From assembly GCF_002735645.1 (NCBI RefSeq), contig NZ_PDZG01000012.1, positions 1 through 64,000 of the forward strand: DNA of 64,000 bases, given 5' to 3'. This DNA comes from Iodobacter sp. BJB302. GTDB lineage: Bacteria; Pseudomonadota; Gammaproteobacteria; Burkholderiales; Chitinibacteraceae. Position 1 is the first letter of the stretch. Every line of letters begins with the position of its first letter. The translations under genes and the position numbers were made by a program. Below the pieces are notes generated by a model, which saw nothing but the letters and a program-made list of their open reading frames with translations, ran no database searches and was not told the origin of the DNA. Below are positions 1 to 8,205 of this stretch, piece by piece.

Positions 1-54
1 AGCAAGCATTTTGCTTAAAATGGCATCTTTACGAGCCTTGGGAATACGCGACAT
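1..54 (-). CDS. Probable transposase, N-terminal fragment cut by window edge
   Basis: Reading the minus strand from an ATG at 54, the frame stays open to the window edge and gives 18 residues starting MSRIPKARKDAILSKML. This basic, helical start resembles the N-terminal helix-turn-helix of IS3-type transposase OrfA proteins. The flank at 90-120 reads, on the minus strand, TGTCAGGATAGTTGAGATAC, which could be the end of an insertion sequence. The family is not certain because only a fragment is visible; another small DNA-binding protein is possible. Confidence 0.45.
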   Translation of the reverse strand, partial: MSRIPKARKDAILSKMLA

Positions 55-181
55 GATAAGTAACCAGCCCCCTGAGTAAGTTGGAATCCCTGAAAAGGGA
101 GTATCTCAACTATCCTGACACAGGGGGGGGCTGTCTTACTACTAAGGTCCGGAGTAAAAACACTGTAGACAAGGGGTTAAT

Positions 182-525
182 ATGCTGGAAAAAAAACGTA
201 GCGCCGTCTTGCCTGTTGTTTTAATTGCAGTGGGCGGTGGCTGGTTAATAAATGAGCTGCAATTAATGCCGCAAATGGGCACTTTAATTATTTGGGGCTG
301 ATTGCTGCGGGTATTGCTGTGCTGGCATTGGAAGGGATTAATAAATCCAGTGTTGTAACCGCACCGATGCTGATCGCAACGGGGTTTGCACTTTATCTGA
401 AGGATTATCATGGGGTTGGTTTAAAGCTTTCTATTCCCGCATTAATGGTTTTGGCTGGTTTACTGATGTTGCTGGCCAGATCCAGCCATATTGCTGATCG
501 GGCCGAACAAAGTGCACAGGAATAG
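182..525 (+). pseudogene. Small multi-pass membrane protein, broken by a -1 frameshift
   Basis: An ATG at 182 opens a frame that stops at 299-301 after 39 residues, while the next frame is open from about 290 to a stop at 523-525. Joined, they give a coherent protein of about 114 residues with roughly four hydrophobic segments and a charged tail. Adding one G to the G4 run at 294-297 changes the reading to IIWGLIAAG and restores one frame. I do not recognise the family. The break is either a real homopolymer mutation or a sequencing error; a downstream protein starting at the TTG at 292 is less likely. It lies just beyond a probable insertion-sequence end. Confidence 0.6.
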
Positions 526-538
526 CGGTTTTTTACAA

Positions 539-820
539 TCAGATCACGGGATGTTGTGCGGCAAACGCGCGTTTTTGCTTTGCCGTCCATTGCTTGATGG
601 TGTATTCCGTACTGGCCGCTGCGGCCCTGTCGGCAAACTCAATCACAGCCAGTAATTTTAGCGGCGGGCGAATGCGTGTATAGCGCGCGCCTTTGCCGCT
701 TAAATGAGCTGCATAGCGTTTTTCTACATTCACGGTGATTCCTGTATAAATTGAATAGTCCTGACATTCAATCAGGTATACAAACCATGGCTTGTGCGCA
801 TTAGTTAATTCTTTAGGCAT
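539..820 (-). CDS. GIY-YIG domain protein (UPF0213 / YhbQ-like)
   Basis: This 93-residue protein is essentially one GIY-YIG nuclease fold. The first strand reads FVYLIEC and is followed by YSIYTGIT, matching the GIY...YIG signature; the later RYAAH and KGARYTR segments match the conserved Arg and Lys positions of the stand-alone UPF0213 family. Relatives in that family are about 80-100 residues, so this is full length. Family members are single-domain DNA-binding or nicking proteins with poorly defined roles. Its start codon is only 6 bp from the start of the divergent methyltransferase-like gene, so the promoters of both genes must overlap the opposite coding region. Confidence 0.85.
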   Translation of the reverse strand: MPKELTNAHKPWFVYLIECQDYSIYTGITVNVEKRYAAHLSGKGARYTRIRPPLKLLAVIEFADRAAAASTEYTIKQWTAKQKRAFAAQHPVI

Positions 821-826
821 ATTGTA

Positions 827-1576
827 ATGACTTTTTCAGCTTCGCTTGATAAAGCGCTTTATCTCACTTTAGAGAATGGATATAAATCTTTGCGCTTTGA
901 CGGGAATTCTATTCAAAGCGCAATGGATTTAGATGATCCTTATTCACTGGCTTTGGGCTACTCACAAACAATGATGGGTTTTTTGCTTTTTGTACCTGAC
1001 CCGAAACAGGTATTAATTGTAGGCTTGGGCGGCGGCTCATTACCCAAATATTGTTACCGTTATTTGCCTGAAAGCAAAATCACCACGCTTGAGATCAATG
1101 AAGAAGTCATTGCCTTGCGCCATGAATTTTTCATCCCTGATGATAATGAGCGCTTCAGTATTATTCAAACCGATGCGGTTGATTATATAACGCATGGCCG
1201 TGCCGAAGCCGATGTAATCATGCTGGATGCTTATGATAATGAAGGCTTGCCTGCTGTTCTGGCAACAGAATCTTATTATGATCATTGCCGCATGGCTTTA
1301 TCTGAAAAAGGCGTGCTGGTGATTAATTTATGGGGCACAGATCCCAAGCTAAATATCTATATCGAAAGATTAAAGCGGGTTTTTAATGGCCGTGTTTGGT
1401 ATTGCCGCGCATTTAACAGTTATAACGTGATTGTTTTTGCAAGCAATGATGAGGACTTTAAAATGAACTGGATCAAGCTTTTATTTTTGGCATCCAAATT
1501 AGAAGCCCGGCATGATCTGGATTTACAAGGCATTGTGCGGCGCTTGCGTGCGGGTTTGCAATACAGCCTGAGCTGA
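827..1576 (+). CDS. Spermidine synthase-like aminopropyltransferase/methyltransferase fold protein
   Basis: A 249-residue Rossmann-fold protein of the SpeE superfamily. The nucleotide-binding loop VLIVGLGGGSL lies near residues 63-73, followed by the acidic TTLEINEEV strand, an ADVIMLDAYD strand and VLVINLWG, all in the order of spermidine synthases. It lacks a clear N-terminal beta domain of full-size SpeE, so it fits the shorter SpeE-like or fused-MFS relatives whose substrates are mostly unknown. Calling it a true polyamine synthase would go beyond the sequence. It is followed after 66 bp by the S4-domain gene on the same strand. Confidence 0.75.
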   Translation: MTFSASLDKALYLTLENGYKSLRFDGNSIQSAMDLDDPYSLALGYSQTMMGFLLFVPDPKQVLIVGLGGGSLPKYCYRYLPESKITTLEINEEVIALRHEFFIPDDNERFSIIQTDAVDYITHGRAEADVIMLDAYDNEGLPAVLATESYYDHCRMALSEKGVLVINLWGTDPKLNIYIERLKRVFNGRVWYCRAFNSYNVIVFASNDEDFKMNWIKLLFLASKLEARHDLDLQGIVRRLRAGLQYSLS

Positions 1577-1642
1577 TTTTTCGCGAGCCGGAGAAGCTGG
1601 TATCATCCGGCCCTTATTGAAGTATTGAAAAGAGAAATTGAA

Positions 1643-1870
1643 ATGCAAGAATTTGAAGTTGAACTCAGTAATGAATTTATTGAGCTGCATAATTTGCTGA
1701 AAATTACGAATGTGGCCAGCTCTGGCGGCCAAGGTAAGCAAATTGTTGCTTCGGGGGATGTGCAGGTTGACGGGCAACAGGAGCTGCGCAAAGCGTGCAA
1801 AATTCGTGCCGGGCAGATCGTGCAGGTAGGCGAATCCGTATTAATCCGTGTTGTGGCTGCGGCAGAGTAA
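1643..1870 (+). CDS. S4-domain RNA-binding protein (YbcJ-like)
   Basis: A 75-residue protein made of one S4 RNA-binding fold: FIELHNLLKI, then SSGGQGKQIVASGDVQVDGQ, and a closing strand VLIRVV. This is the length and pattern of the YbcJ family, small proteins associated with ribosome assembly or structured RNA. I chose the ATG at 1643, which follows an AAAAGAGAA purine run; an in-frame TTG at 1625 would add six residues with no better site. It sits 6 bp before the cupin gene and probably shares a transcript with it. Confidence 0.85.
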   Translation: MQEFEVELSNEFIELHNLLKITNVASSGGQGKQIVASGDVQVDGQQELRKACKIRAGQIVQVGESVLIRVVAAAE

Positions 1871-1876
1871 ATCAGC

Positions 1877-2350
1877 ATGAAAAAAATAACTCCGGCTGAT
1901 CTCACTAGCCTAGCTGGCAAAGCGCAGGCATCTGCCCGCCGCCGTGCAAATCATAATCTGCATGAAGAGCTGGCTGATCCGATTCAGCGTCTTGCCATTG
2001 CTATGGAGCCAGATACGCTGGTGCGTCCTCACAGGCATCCGCATACATGGGAGCTGCTCTATCCTTTGGCCGGAAGATTTCTGGTGCTGCATTTTAATGA
2101 TGGCGGCGAAGTGATTGCCCGCCAGATTTTGGGTGAGGATGCGGCTGTGTTGGAAACGCCGGCGGGTGTATGGCACGCTGTATTGTCTTTGGATCAGGGA
2201 GGGGTGATTTTTGAGGTGAAGCATGGGCCTTATATGCCAATTGCTGAGCAAGACTTTGCGCCTTGGGGGCCTTTGGATGGCGGGAGTAAAGTGGCTGATT
2301 TGCTTGCCTGGTATAAGCGCGCTCAGTTGGGTGAGCGCTGGACTGGCTAG
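1877..2350 (+). CDS. WbuC-family cupin metalloprotein
   Basis: A 157-residue single-domain cupin. Metal-ligand candidates are in the HRHPHTWELLY segment around residues 51-61 and the later GVWHAVLS strand, the two conserved cupin motifs. The ending (KHGPYMPIAEQDFAPWGP) is typical of the WbuC family, small cupins often found beside O-antigen or sugar genes and of unknown reaction. Here the neighbours are not polysaccharide genes, so the context does not suggest a substrate. It lies 6 bp after the S4-domain gene. Confidence 0.8.
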   Translation: MKKITPADLTSLAGKAQASARRRANHNLHEELADPIQRLAIAMEPDTLVRPHRHPHTWELLYPLAGRFLVLHFNDGGEVIARQILGEDAAVLETPAGVWHAVLSLDQGGVIFEVKHGPYMPIAEQDFAPWGPLDGGSKVADLLAWYKRAQLGERWTG

Positions 2351-2388
2351 CAGGTGAGCCTGAAGCTCAGGCGCATCTTGCAGGGGCT

Positions 2389-2417
2389 GGCAAAAAACGC
2401 GGGCTGCGTTTTTTGCC
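2389..2417. terminator. Bidirectional hairpin terminator between convergent genes
   Basis: A perfect 12-bp stem, GGCAAAAAACGC at 2389-2400 and its complement at 2406-2417, encloses a 5-base loop. A/T runs inside the stem supply a U tract for either strand. It lies between the cupin gene and the convergent crotonase gene. Confidence 0.75.
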
Positions 2418-2427
2418 ACCTGGCCTT

Positions 2428-3123
2428 TTAATCAAGACTCAGGGTTTCTTTATCCTGCTCAATAGCTTTATCTAAGGCGGCTAAAAAGTCATGGCGTACT
2501 TTTAGCTTGGTATTTCTGTGCGCCTTCATGCTGATTTTCTTTAAAGATTCTGCTGCGGCCAGTGCGCTGCTTGCGAGCCCTTCCGGCTCAACCAATAAAT
2601 CTAAAAACCCTGCATCCACCGCGCCTTGCGGATTAAACATTTCCCCATTAATGACAGAGCGCTCAAAAGCTGCCGGGCTTAAGCGATTGCGCGCAATTGC
2701 GATGCCTGCGTAGGGCATGGTCATCCCAATTTGTACTTCATTCAGGCCAATACTGAACGGGCCAGCCACACCAATCCGATAATCAGCAGACAACAATAAA
2801 AATGCGCCCTTGGCAATGGCATGGCCAGGACACGCCACAATAACCGGGTAGGGGTGAGACAGCAGACGGCGGCTAAGTCTTGATCCTGCAGTGACCAGTG
2901 GCAGCGCATGATCTAAGCCCGAAGTCATGACTTTCAGATCATAGCCTGCCGATAAAACACCCGACCCCGAAGTAATAATGACAACAGCCTGATCAAGCTC
3001 CGCCTGATCAAGAGCACGGTTAAATGCATCAATAACATCCATAGAAATTGCATTGACTTTGCCATTGCTTAAACAAAGCGTAGCAATACCATTTTCTAAT
3101 TGATAAGAAAGAACTGGGCTCAT
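2428..3123 (-). CDS. Enoyl-CoA hydratase/isomerase (crotonase) family protein
   Basis: A 231-residue crotonase-fold protein. It shows the family features in order: LSNGKVNAISMDVIDAF near the N-terminus, an oxyanion-hole region with SAGYDLKVM around residues 57-65, and the second oxyanion strand PGHAIAKGAFLLLSADYRIG around residues 98-117. The following NEVQIGMTMPYAG matches the usual substrate loop. The glutamates of classical hydratases are not obvious, so isomerase, hydrolase or an unassigned acyl-CoA reaction is as likely. It is monocistronic, with its start facing the long AT-rich gap. Confidence 0.85.
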   Translation of the reverse strand: MSPVLSYQLENGIATLCLSNGKVNAISMDVIDAFNRALDQAELDQAVVIITSGSGVLSAGYDLKVMTSGLDHALPLVTAGSRLSRRLLSHPYPVIVACPGHAIAKGAFLLLSADYRIGVAGPFSIGLNEVQIGMTMPYAGIAIARNRLSPAAFERSVINGEMFNPQGAVDAGFLDLLVEPEGLASSALAAAESLKKISMKAHRNTKLKVRHDFLAALDKAIEQDKETLSLD

Positions 3124-3704
3124 AAATAAACCTGGTGGAAAGGGGAGAACGCAAACCTTATCGGCTCTGTGGGTATTGGTAAAGTGGGGTAAGCCCGCTT
3201 ACATTGCGGTGAAATGGTCATTTTTGTAATTGTTCACCTTTAAATATTACACGAGTATTTCTTATTGCTTTTGTTGTGCAGTGCAATAAGTAAATAGTGT
3301 GGTAAATATCACTCAAAAGTGATGATAGTGATGCATAAATGTATAAATAAATAATGACAATAAAATATGAATTTCTGGGTTTTTTCATCCACTGTTTACT
3401 AGGGAAAGCACGGTAATAGTACAAGTCTCCCTTTAAAAAAAGCATAAAAATGTTTGCATTTTCTTTTGAATACGAGTGATGGGGGTATTATTGATGAGTG
3501 GTAGCTGCGTCTTTCGCTTACAATCAACTTTTGATAAAAAAAGAAAAGCGTGCAAGTAGTGAACGTTATTTTTTCTATCTTATTGATTTTATTGATGTAA
3601 GTATTTTGTTGTATTGCTATCTGATTCTCAAAAAAAATAAAACCGCCACGTTTTTTCTTGCAAGTCACTCAAGTTGGGATTATCCCTAGCTTGCCGTCTA
3701 ATTC

Positions 3705-3718
3705 TTGATTTGCATCAA
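3705..3718. promoter_or_regulatory. Candidate FNR/ANR-binding site
   Basis: TTGATTTGCATCAA is an exact match to the FNR/CRP-type consensus TTGAT-N4-ATCAA. It lies about 195 bp before the chosen start of the TonB-dependent receptor. A chance match in AT-rich DNA is possible, but all ten specified bases agree. Confidence 0.55.
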
Positions 3719-3770
3719 GCCCATTCAAAAAATATCTGTTTTAAACCCCGCCACCCTATGCCTTGATTTG

Positions 3771-3787
3771 GTTACATATCGTTACAT
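3771..3787. repeat. Tandem GTTACAT motifs, 10 bp period
   Basis: GTTACAT occurs at 3771-3777 and again at 3781-3787, exactly one helical turn apart, about 125 bp before the receptor start. The placement suggests a regulator-binding direct repeat, but no known regulator is assigned. Confidence 0.35.
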
Positions 3788-3912
3788 TCGCAATATTCGC
3801 CTATGGTAATTTTTACTTAGCGAAAGCCGCGGACAAAAAGACAGCGGCAATGCAGAGCGAGGGATCTCACTTCTTAGTGAGCATTTGTAAGTCTAAATAT
3901 CAGGGGGCTTTC

Positions 3913-6393
3913 ATGCGGATGAAACAATTAGCGGTTGCGATCGCTTTAATCGGTGCTGGTGCAGCAATCAATGCCCAGGCTGAAGAAAAAGTAAATAAAG
4001 TTGAGCGCGTTGAAGTAACGGGCTCGAGCATTAAGCGGATTAAGAAAGAAGGTTCCACACCGGTTGAAACGGTTACTCGTAAGCAAATTGAAAAAATCGC
4101 TGCGACTTCTGTGAATGAGTTGCTCAAGAATATGGCTTCCATGGACATCATGGACCAAGGTGAAAATGCAAGTAACTCTCCAGCTGCGTCGGGTAGCTCT
4201 ACCATCAAGATGCGTGGCTTGGGTGCTGGTGATGTATTGGTCTTGCTGAATGGCCGTCGCGTGCCTGTAAGTGCCGTGGGTGATACGGCTACGCCATCAG
4301 GCGTTGACGTCAATATGATCCCTATTTCAGCCATTGAGCGCGTAGAAGTGTTGAAAGATGGTGGTTCTGCCATCTACGGTGCGGATGCAGTGGGCGGCGT
4401 AGTTAACTTCATTACCAAGAAAAACTATCAAGGTGGCGAACTACGTACCAACCTAGGGCAATCCAGCCGTGGTGACGGTACTGAGAAAAGCTTTGGTATG
4501 AGTGGTGGTTATGGCGACTTAGATGAGCAAGGCTTTAATGTATTCGCCAGCTACGACATCTTTAAGCGCGATGCTATCTTGCGTAAAGATCGTGATTTAA
4601 CCAGCTCGGCTGATTTCCGTCGTTTTGGTGGGCGTGATCAGCGTAGCTCATTTGCGCCGACAGGTAGTTTGAACGGCAAGCCGTACACACCATGTCCTGC
4701 TGATTCGCTCAACAAGTCGGGTGCCTGTGTATTTGATTTTAATAAAGAATTGCTTACTTCATATAACGGTGCTGATCGTCAGACCGCTATGATGTTGGCT
4801 AATGTTAAGATTAATGAAGATATCCGTGCCTTTGCATCTGGTTTCTACTCAAAGAGTAGCGATCATTTTGAAGCGCACCCTGCGCCAGGTAATTTGCCTG
4901 TTCCGGGTAGTACGACCGAGGAGACCTACCGTGGTCGCTTTATGCAAGGCGGTTCACGTATTACTGATCGCGATGCCTCTTTGTATCAAATTGCGTTTGG
5001 TTTGGATGGTACAACCCAGGGCTTTGATTGGAAAATTGGTGTAGCGCACGGCGTAAGCAAGCAGACCAATCAAGATAGTAATTATCTTGATGAGAAAAAA
5101 TTCTTCGCTGCGCTAAATAGCGGGCTTATTGTTGGTACATCAACCACAAACAATCAAGCCATTGTCGATTCACTCAAAGTCACTCCGCGCCGAGAAGGTG
5201 AAAGTACGCTTTCATCGATTGATGCCAAAGTCAGCGGTGAGACCGGTATCAGCCTGCCAGGTGGCCCTTTAGCTTTTGCCGTTGGCGCATCGTTCGCGCG
5301 TGAATCTTTAAAAGACACGCCAGATGCCTTGACTCAGGCAGGCGGTGTATTTGGTAGCATTCAACAAGCGGCCGTAGATGCATCACGTAATACCAAGGCC
5401 GTTTTTGCTGAGTTGTCTATTCCTTTGAGCAAGCAGTTTGAGCTGCAAGCCGCTTTGCGTTACGACAGCTACGATACCGCATCTAAGGCATCCCCACGGA
5501 TTGCTGCACGTTATCAGCCTTTACCGGAGTTGTTGTTCCGTGGTTCGTACACGGCCAGCTTCCGTATGCCTACTCTCAAGCAATTGAAAGGGGGGCTGGA
5601 TGAGGGGGCATACCGAGTTGAAACGAAGGAAGAATGCGCTGCACTGAATAAGCCTGCCAATTGCATCGTGGATGGCTATTACCTCAATGGTAGTAACACT
5701 GAGTTGACGCCAGAAAAAGGCGAGTCTTTCAATATTGGTGTTGTGGTCGACAACGGTCCGTTTAGTGCATCTATGGACTGGTGGAGAACCAAAAAAATTG
5801 ATCTGATCGACACACCAACACAGTTGCAAGCGTTAGAAAAAGGCAAGTACTCCTATCAACAGCGTGGTCTGGTGATCAATACCAACCTGCAGAATATGAA
5901 TAGCCTGACAGTAGAAGGGATTGATACTGAGTTTAGATTCCGCTTACCTACTTCGATTGCAACCTTTACTTTTGGTAATACCAATTCATTCTATTTGCTG
6001 AATGAAAAAGTAAATGGCGATAATCAGAAAGAAAACTGGAATGGCATTTTCAACCAACCTGCATGGCGCAATACTTTACGTGTTGAGGCAGAAACAGGTG
6101 AATGGAGTGGTGCGGTTTCTCTGAAAACAACGGCTGGTTTTGTGAATCGTAAAGATCCGATTACTGATACAAATCCATTGGGCGCAAATGAGTATGAAGT
6201 GCCTAGTCATTCAGAAACAGACTTTACACTGAGCTATACCGGCTTTAAAAACTTTAAAATCGATGCTGCAGTGAAAAATGTCTTTGATCGTATGCCTCCA
6301 TTTACCGATGTAGGCACGAGCAATATGGGTTTTGCTGATTTGTACAGCGTACGTGGTCGTTTTTACTCTTTAGGTGCTAAGTATTCATTCTAA
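3913..6393 (+). CDS. TonB-dependent outer-membrane receptor (peptide uptake suggested by context)
   Basis: An 826-residue TonB-dependent receptor. From the ATG at 3913 there is a typical signal peptide ending in INAQA, then the TonB-box-like VERVEVTGSSIKRI, a plug domain (TPVETVTRKQIEK..., IKMRGLGAGDVLVLLNGRR, VEVLKDGGSAIYGADAVGGVVNFITKK) and a beta-barrel ending in SLGAKYSF with a terminal Phe. The frame is open back to 3763, but GGGGG at 3903-3907 with a 5-base spacer and the signal peptide support 3913. The plug style resembles receptors for oligopeptides or saccharides rather than siderophores. It is followed by its own terminator and then tonB-exbBD, a secreted M3 peptidase and Opp genes, which suggests peptide import. 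Confidence 0.9.
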   Translation: MRMKQLAVAIALIGAGAAINAQAEEKVNKVERVEVTGSSIKRIKKEGSTPVETVTRKQIEKIAATSVNELLKNMASMDIMDQGENASNSPAASGSSTIKMRGLGAGDVLVLLNGRRVPVSAVGDTATPSGVDVNMIPISAIERVEVLKDGGSAIYGADAVGGVVNFITKKNYQGGELRTNLGQSSRGDGTEKSFGMSGGYGDLDEQGFNVFASYDIFKRDAILRKDRDLTSSADFRRFGGRDQRSSFAPTGSLNGKPYTPCPADSLNKSGACVFDFNKELLTSYNGADRQTAMMLANVKINEDIRAFASGFYSKSSDHFEAHPAPGNLPVPGSTTEETYRGRFMQGGSRITDRDASLYQIAFGLDGTTQGFDWKIGVAHGVSKQTNQDSNYLDEKKFFAALNSGLIVGTSTTNNQAIVDSLKVTPRREGESTLSSIDAKVSGETGISLPGGPLAFAVGASFARESLKDTPDALTQAGGVFGSIQQAAVDASRNTKAVFAELSIPLSKQFELQAALRYDSYDTASKASPRIAARYQPLPELLFRGSYTASFRMPTLKQLKGGLDEGAYRVETKEECAALNKPANCIVDGYYLNGSNTELTPEKGESFNIGVVVDNGPFSASMDWWRTKKIDLIDTPTQLQALEKGKYSYQQRGLVINTNLQNMNSLTVEGIDTEFRFRLPTSIATFTFGNTNSFYLLNEKVNGDNQKENWNGIFNQPAWRNTLRVEAETGEWSGAVSLKTTAGFVNRKDPITDTNPLGANEYEVPSHSETDFTLSYTGFKNFKIDAAVKNVFDRMPPFTDVGTSNMGFADLYSVRGRFYSLGAKYSF

Positions 6394-6403
6394 AATGAGT
6401 ATT

Positions 6404-6435
6404 GCCTGTGAGGGCCCGCCCTCACAGGCTTCTTT
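6404..6435 (+). terminator. Rho-independent terminator after the receptor gene
   Basis: A perfect 12-bp GC-rich stem (GCCTGTGAGGGC at 6404-6415, complement at 6418-6429) with a 2-base loop is followed by TTCTTT. It begins 10 bp after the receptor stop codon. Confidence 0.85.
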
Positions 6436-6774
6436 AGCGTGTTTTTTTATTTTGTGAAGCATATCGATATAACTATTCATTTTTTGACTAACATAATTTT
6501 GTGTTTATGATGTTCGTTCATTTTCGGTTATATCTGTTTTTCGATTTTAATTTATTCAATTGAGTGTAAAAAAATAAATGCATAAAGGTTTGCGGGGCGC
6601 GTTTTGTCGGCCAACTTTTATGAGCTATTTGTTTTTGCCGAATTGCTGATTATTATTTTCGATTGGTTAGAGTAAACCCTAGTAAAAATTCATTTTCTAC
6701 TAGCGTATCTTAGTGGTGTAGCTGCTTAATTGTTTTATTAAGTTATTTCGTGAATCTATTTAAAGGAGAGCATC
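6436..6774. other. AT-rich promoter region of the tonB-exb operon
   Basis: About 340 bp with no gene. It is rich in T and A and ends in the AAAGGAGAG ribosome site before tonB. No Fur-box-like 7-1-7 palindrome was found here, in contrast to the second tonB operon at 40790. Confidence 0.5.
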
Positions 6775-7428
6775 GTGGAAGCTTTTGGCCAGAATGCACG
6801 TGATCGTCGTGCAGTGGGCTTAGCGGGAGTGGCTGCCTTGCATGTGCTCGTTGTCTATGCGCTGGTTACCGGCTTGGGCAAAGATTTGGTTAAGGTGATT
6901 CAGCAAAAGGTTGAAGTTGCTGTGATCAGTGAGCCGCCACCGCCGCCGCCGCCGCCACCCCCAAAAATTGAAAAAGTGGTGAAGGATACAGCGCCTCCGC
7001 CACCGCAACAGCAGCCGGCCTATGTTCCTCCGCCTGTGGTTGCTCCGACTACCCAGTCAACAAACACGATTCAGGCTACATCAGAAGCAAAAGCACCATC
7101 TGCTCCTGCTGTGCCTCAGGCAACTGCTGCCCCTGTTGCTGCGCCTGCAGGGCCGATTTCAACAGCAGGTAATTGCAGTAAGTTTGGTGGTCTGGAGTTT
7201 CCTCGCAAGGCTTTAAACGAGGATATCAGTGGTGTGGTTACCATTGTTTACAAAACAAATTCAGACGGAAAGCTGAGCGAAATTATTAGCTCTAAGTTTA
7301 CAAGTGGAATTCCGCCGTCTTTCCGTAGCCAGTTTTTGCAAGCAGCTAAGCAGTCTTTACAAGGTAACAGCTGCAAACCAGATACGATTTTTGAGCAAGA
7401 GCTTTCTTTCAAGCTTGATTCAGAATAA
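6775..7428 (+). CDS. tonB: Energy transducer TonB
   Basis: A 217-residue TonB. The start is GTG at 6775 after the strong site AAAGGAGAG. One membrane anchor (about residues 13-33) is followed by a proline-rich periplasmic spacer with a run of ten prolines near residue 54 and further PPPP blocks. The C-terminal domain (about 130-217) starts CSKFGGLEFPRKAL and keeps the GVVTIVYKTNSDGKLSEI pattern of TonB-C domains. It contains two cysteines (CSK and GNSCK) that could pair in the periplasm. It precedes exbB by 34 bp and forms an operon with the exb genes. Confidence 0.9.
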   Translation: MEAFGQNARDRRAVGLAGVAALHVLVVYALVTGLGKDLVKVIQQKVEVAVISEPPPPPPPPPPKIEKVVKDTAPPPPQQQPAYVPPPVVAPTTQSTNTIQATSEAKAPSAPAVPQATAAPVAAPAGPISTAGNCSKFGGLEFPRKALNEDISGVVTIVYKTNSDGKLSEIISSKFTSGIPPSFRSQFLQAAKQSLQGNSCKPDTIFEQELSFKLDSE

Positions 7429-7462
7429 TTAAGACCCTCACCTAAATAGAATGGAGTAAATC

Positions 7463-8200
7463 ATGGCTAAGTTCTCCCGCCAATTCTTTATGTTCGCAGC
7501 CGCTGCTGCAGCGTGTGCTTTGCCAGTGCTTGCAAATACCACGACAGCTGTCGCTAATCCATACGGTATTGATGCTTTATGGGCTCAGGGCGATATCGTT
7601 GCTAAAGGTACTTTAGTGATTTTGCTGACCATGTCCGCAGCTACCTGGTATGTGGGTATTGTTAAGATTCTGGATCAGCGCCGCCTGATCAAATTAGGCC
7701 GTGATTTGCTCAAAGCGCGTGGCCCGGAGCTGCTGACTAAGGCTAAAGCACTGAAAGACGATGGTATTTACAGCTCTGTAGCTCATGCAGGTGCTCAGGC
7801 TGCCAGCGAGCACAATGGTGAGTTAAGCAAAAACGTAGACCTGAATACATGGGTTTCGATGGCAACTTACGATGCAGCGGATCACGCCAGCAGCAAAATG
7901 CAAGCCGGTATGTCGGTTATCGCAACTGTAGGCTCGACTGCTCCTTTCGTAGGTTTGTTCGGTACAGTTTGGGGTATTTACCACGCGCTAACAGCCATCG
8001 GTATTTCTGGCCAGGCATCGATCGATAAAGTGGCGGGCCCGGTGGGTGAGTCTTTGATCATGACTGCGATTGGTCTGGCAGTAGCCGTGCCTGCGGTACT
8101 GGGCTACAACTGGTTAGTACGCCGTAACAAGCTGGTAGTGGAAATGGTTCACACCGTAGCAGCCCGCTTGCATACCAATTTACTCAGCACACCTAAGTAA
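7463..8200 (+). CDS. exbB: MotA/TolQ/ExbB proton channel family protein ExbB
   Basis: A 245-residue ExbB. It has an N-terminal hydrophobic leader ending near PVLANTTTA, a first transmembrane helix (GTLVILLTMSAATWYVGIVKI), a cytoplasmic loop, and the two channel-forming helices with the family signature APFVGLFGTVWGIYHAL and the SLIMTAIGLAVAVPAVLGYN segment. With ExbD it forms the inner-membrane proton motor that energises TonB. It is placed between tonB and exbD, with 5 bp to the latter. Confidence 0.92.
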   Translation: MAKFSRQFFMFAAAAAACALPVLANTTTAVANPYGIDALWAQGDIVAKGTLVILLTMSAATWYVGIVKILDQRRLIKLGRDLLKARGPELLTKAKALKDDGIYSSVAHAGAQAASEHNGELSKNVDLNTWVSMATYDAADHASSKMQAGMSVIATVGSTAPFVGLFGTVWGIYHALTAIGISGQASIDKVAGPVGESLIMTAIGLAVAVPAVLGYNWLVRRNKLVVEMVHTVAARLHTNLLSTPK

Positions 8201-8205
8201 TCATC

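Larger units (their letters stand above)
3124..3912. other. AT-rich non-coding region upstream of the receptor gene
   Basis: Nearly 790 bp without a convincing gene. It is clearly richer in A and T than the flanking coding sequence. Short open frames exist but lack ribosome sites and look like low-complexity readings. The right part holds a perfect FNR-type palindrome (3705-3718) and a tandem GTTACAT pair (3771-3787). The region probably carries the promoters of the divergent crotonase and receptor genes. Confidence 0.6.

Noticed and set aside
3498-3689. 63-residue hydrophobic frame upstream of the receptor
   Set aside because: AT-rich low-complexity reading with no ribosome site or family pattern.
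3763-3912. Upstream extension of the TonB-dependent receptor
   Set aside because: The ATG at 3913 has a G5 ribosome site and begins a normal signal peptide; the extension has neither.
6952-6962. Repeated CCGCC tract as a possible microsatellite
   Set aside because: It encodes the normal proline run of TonB.
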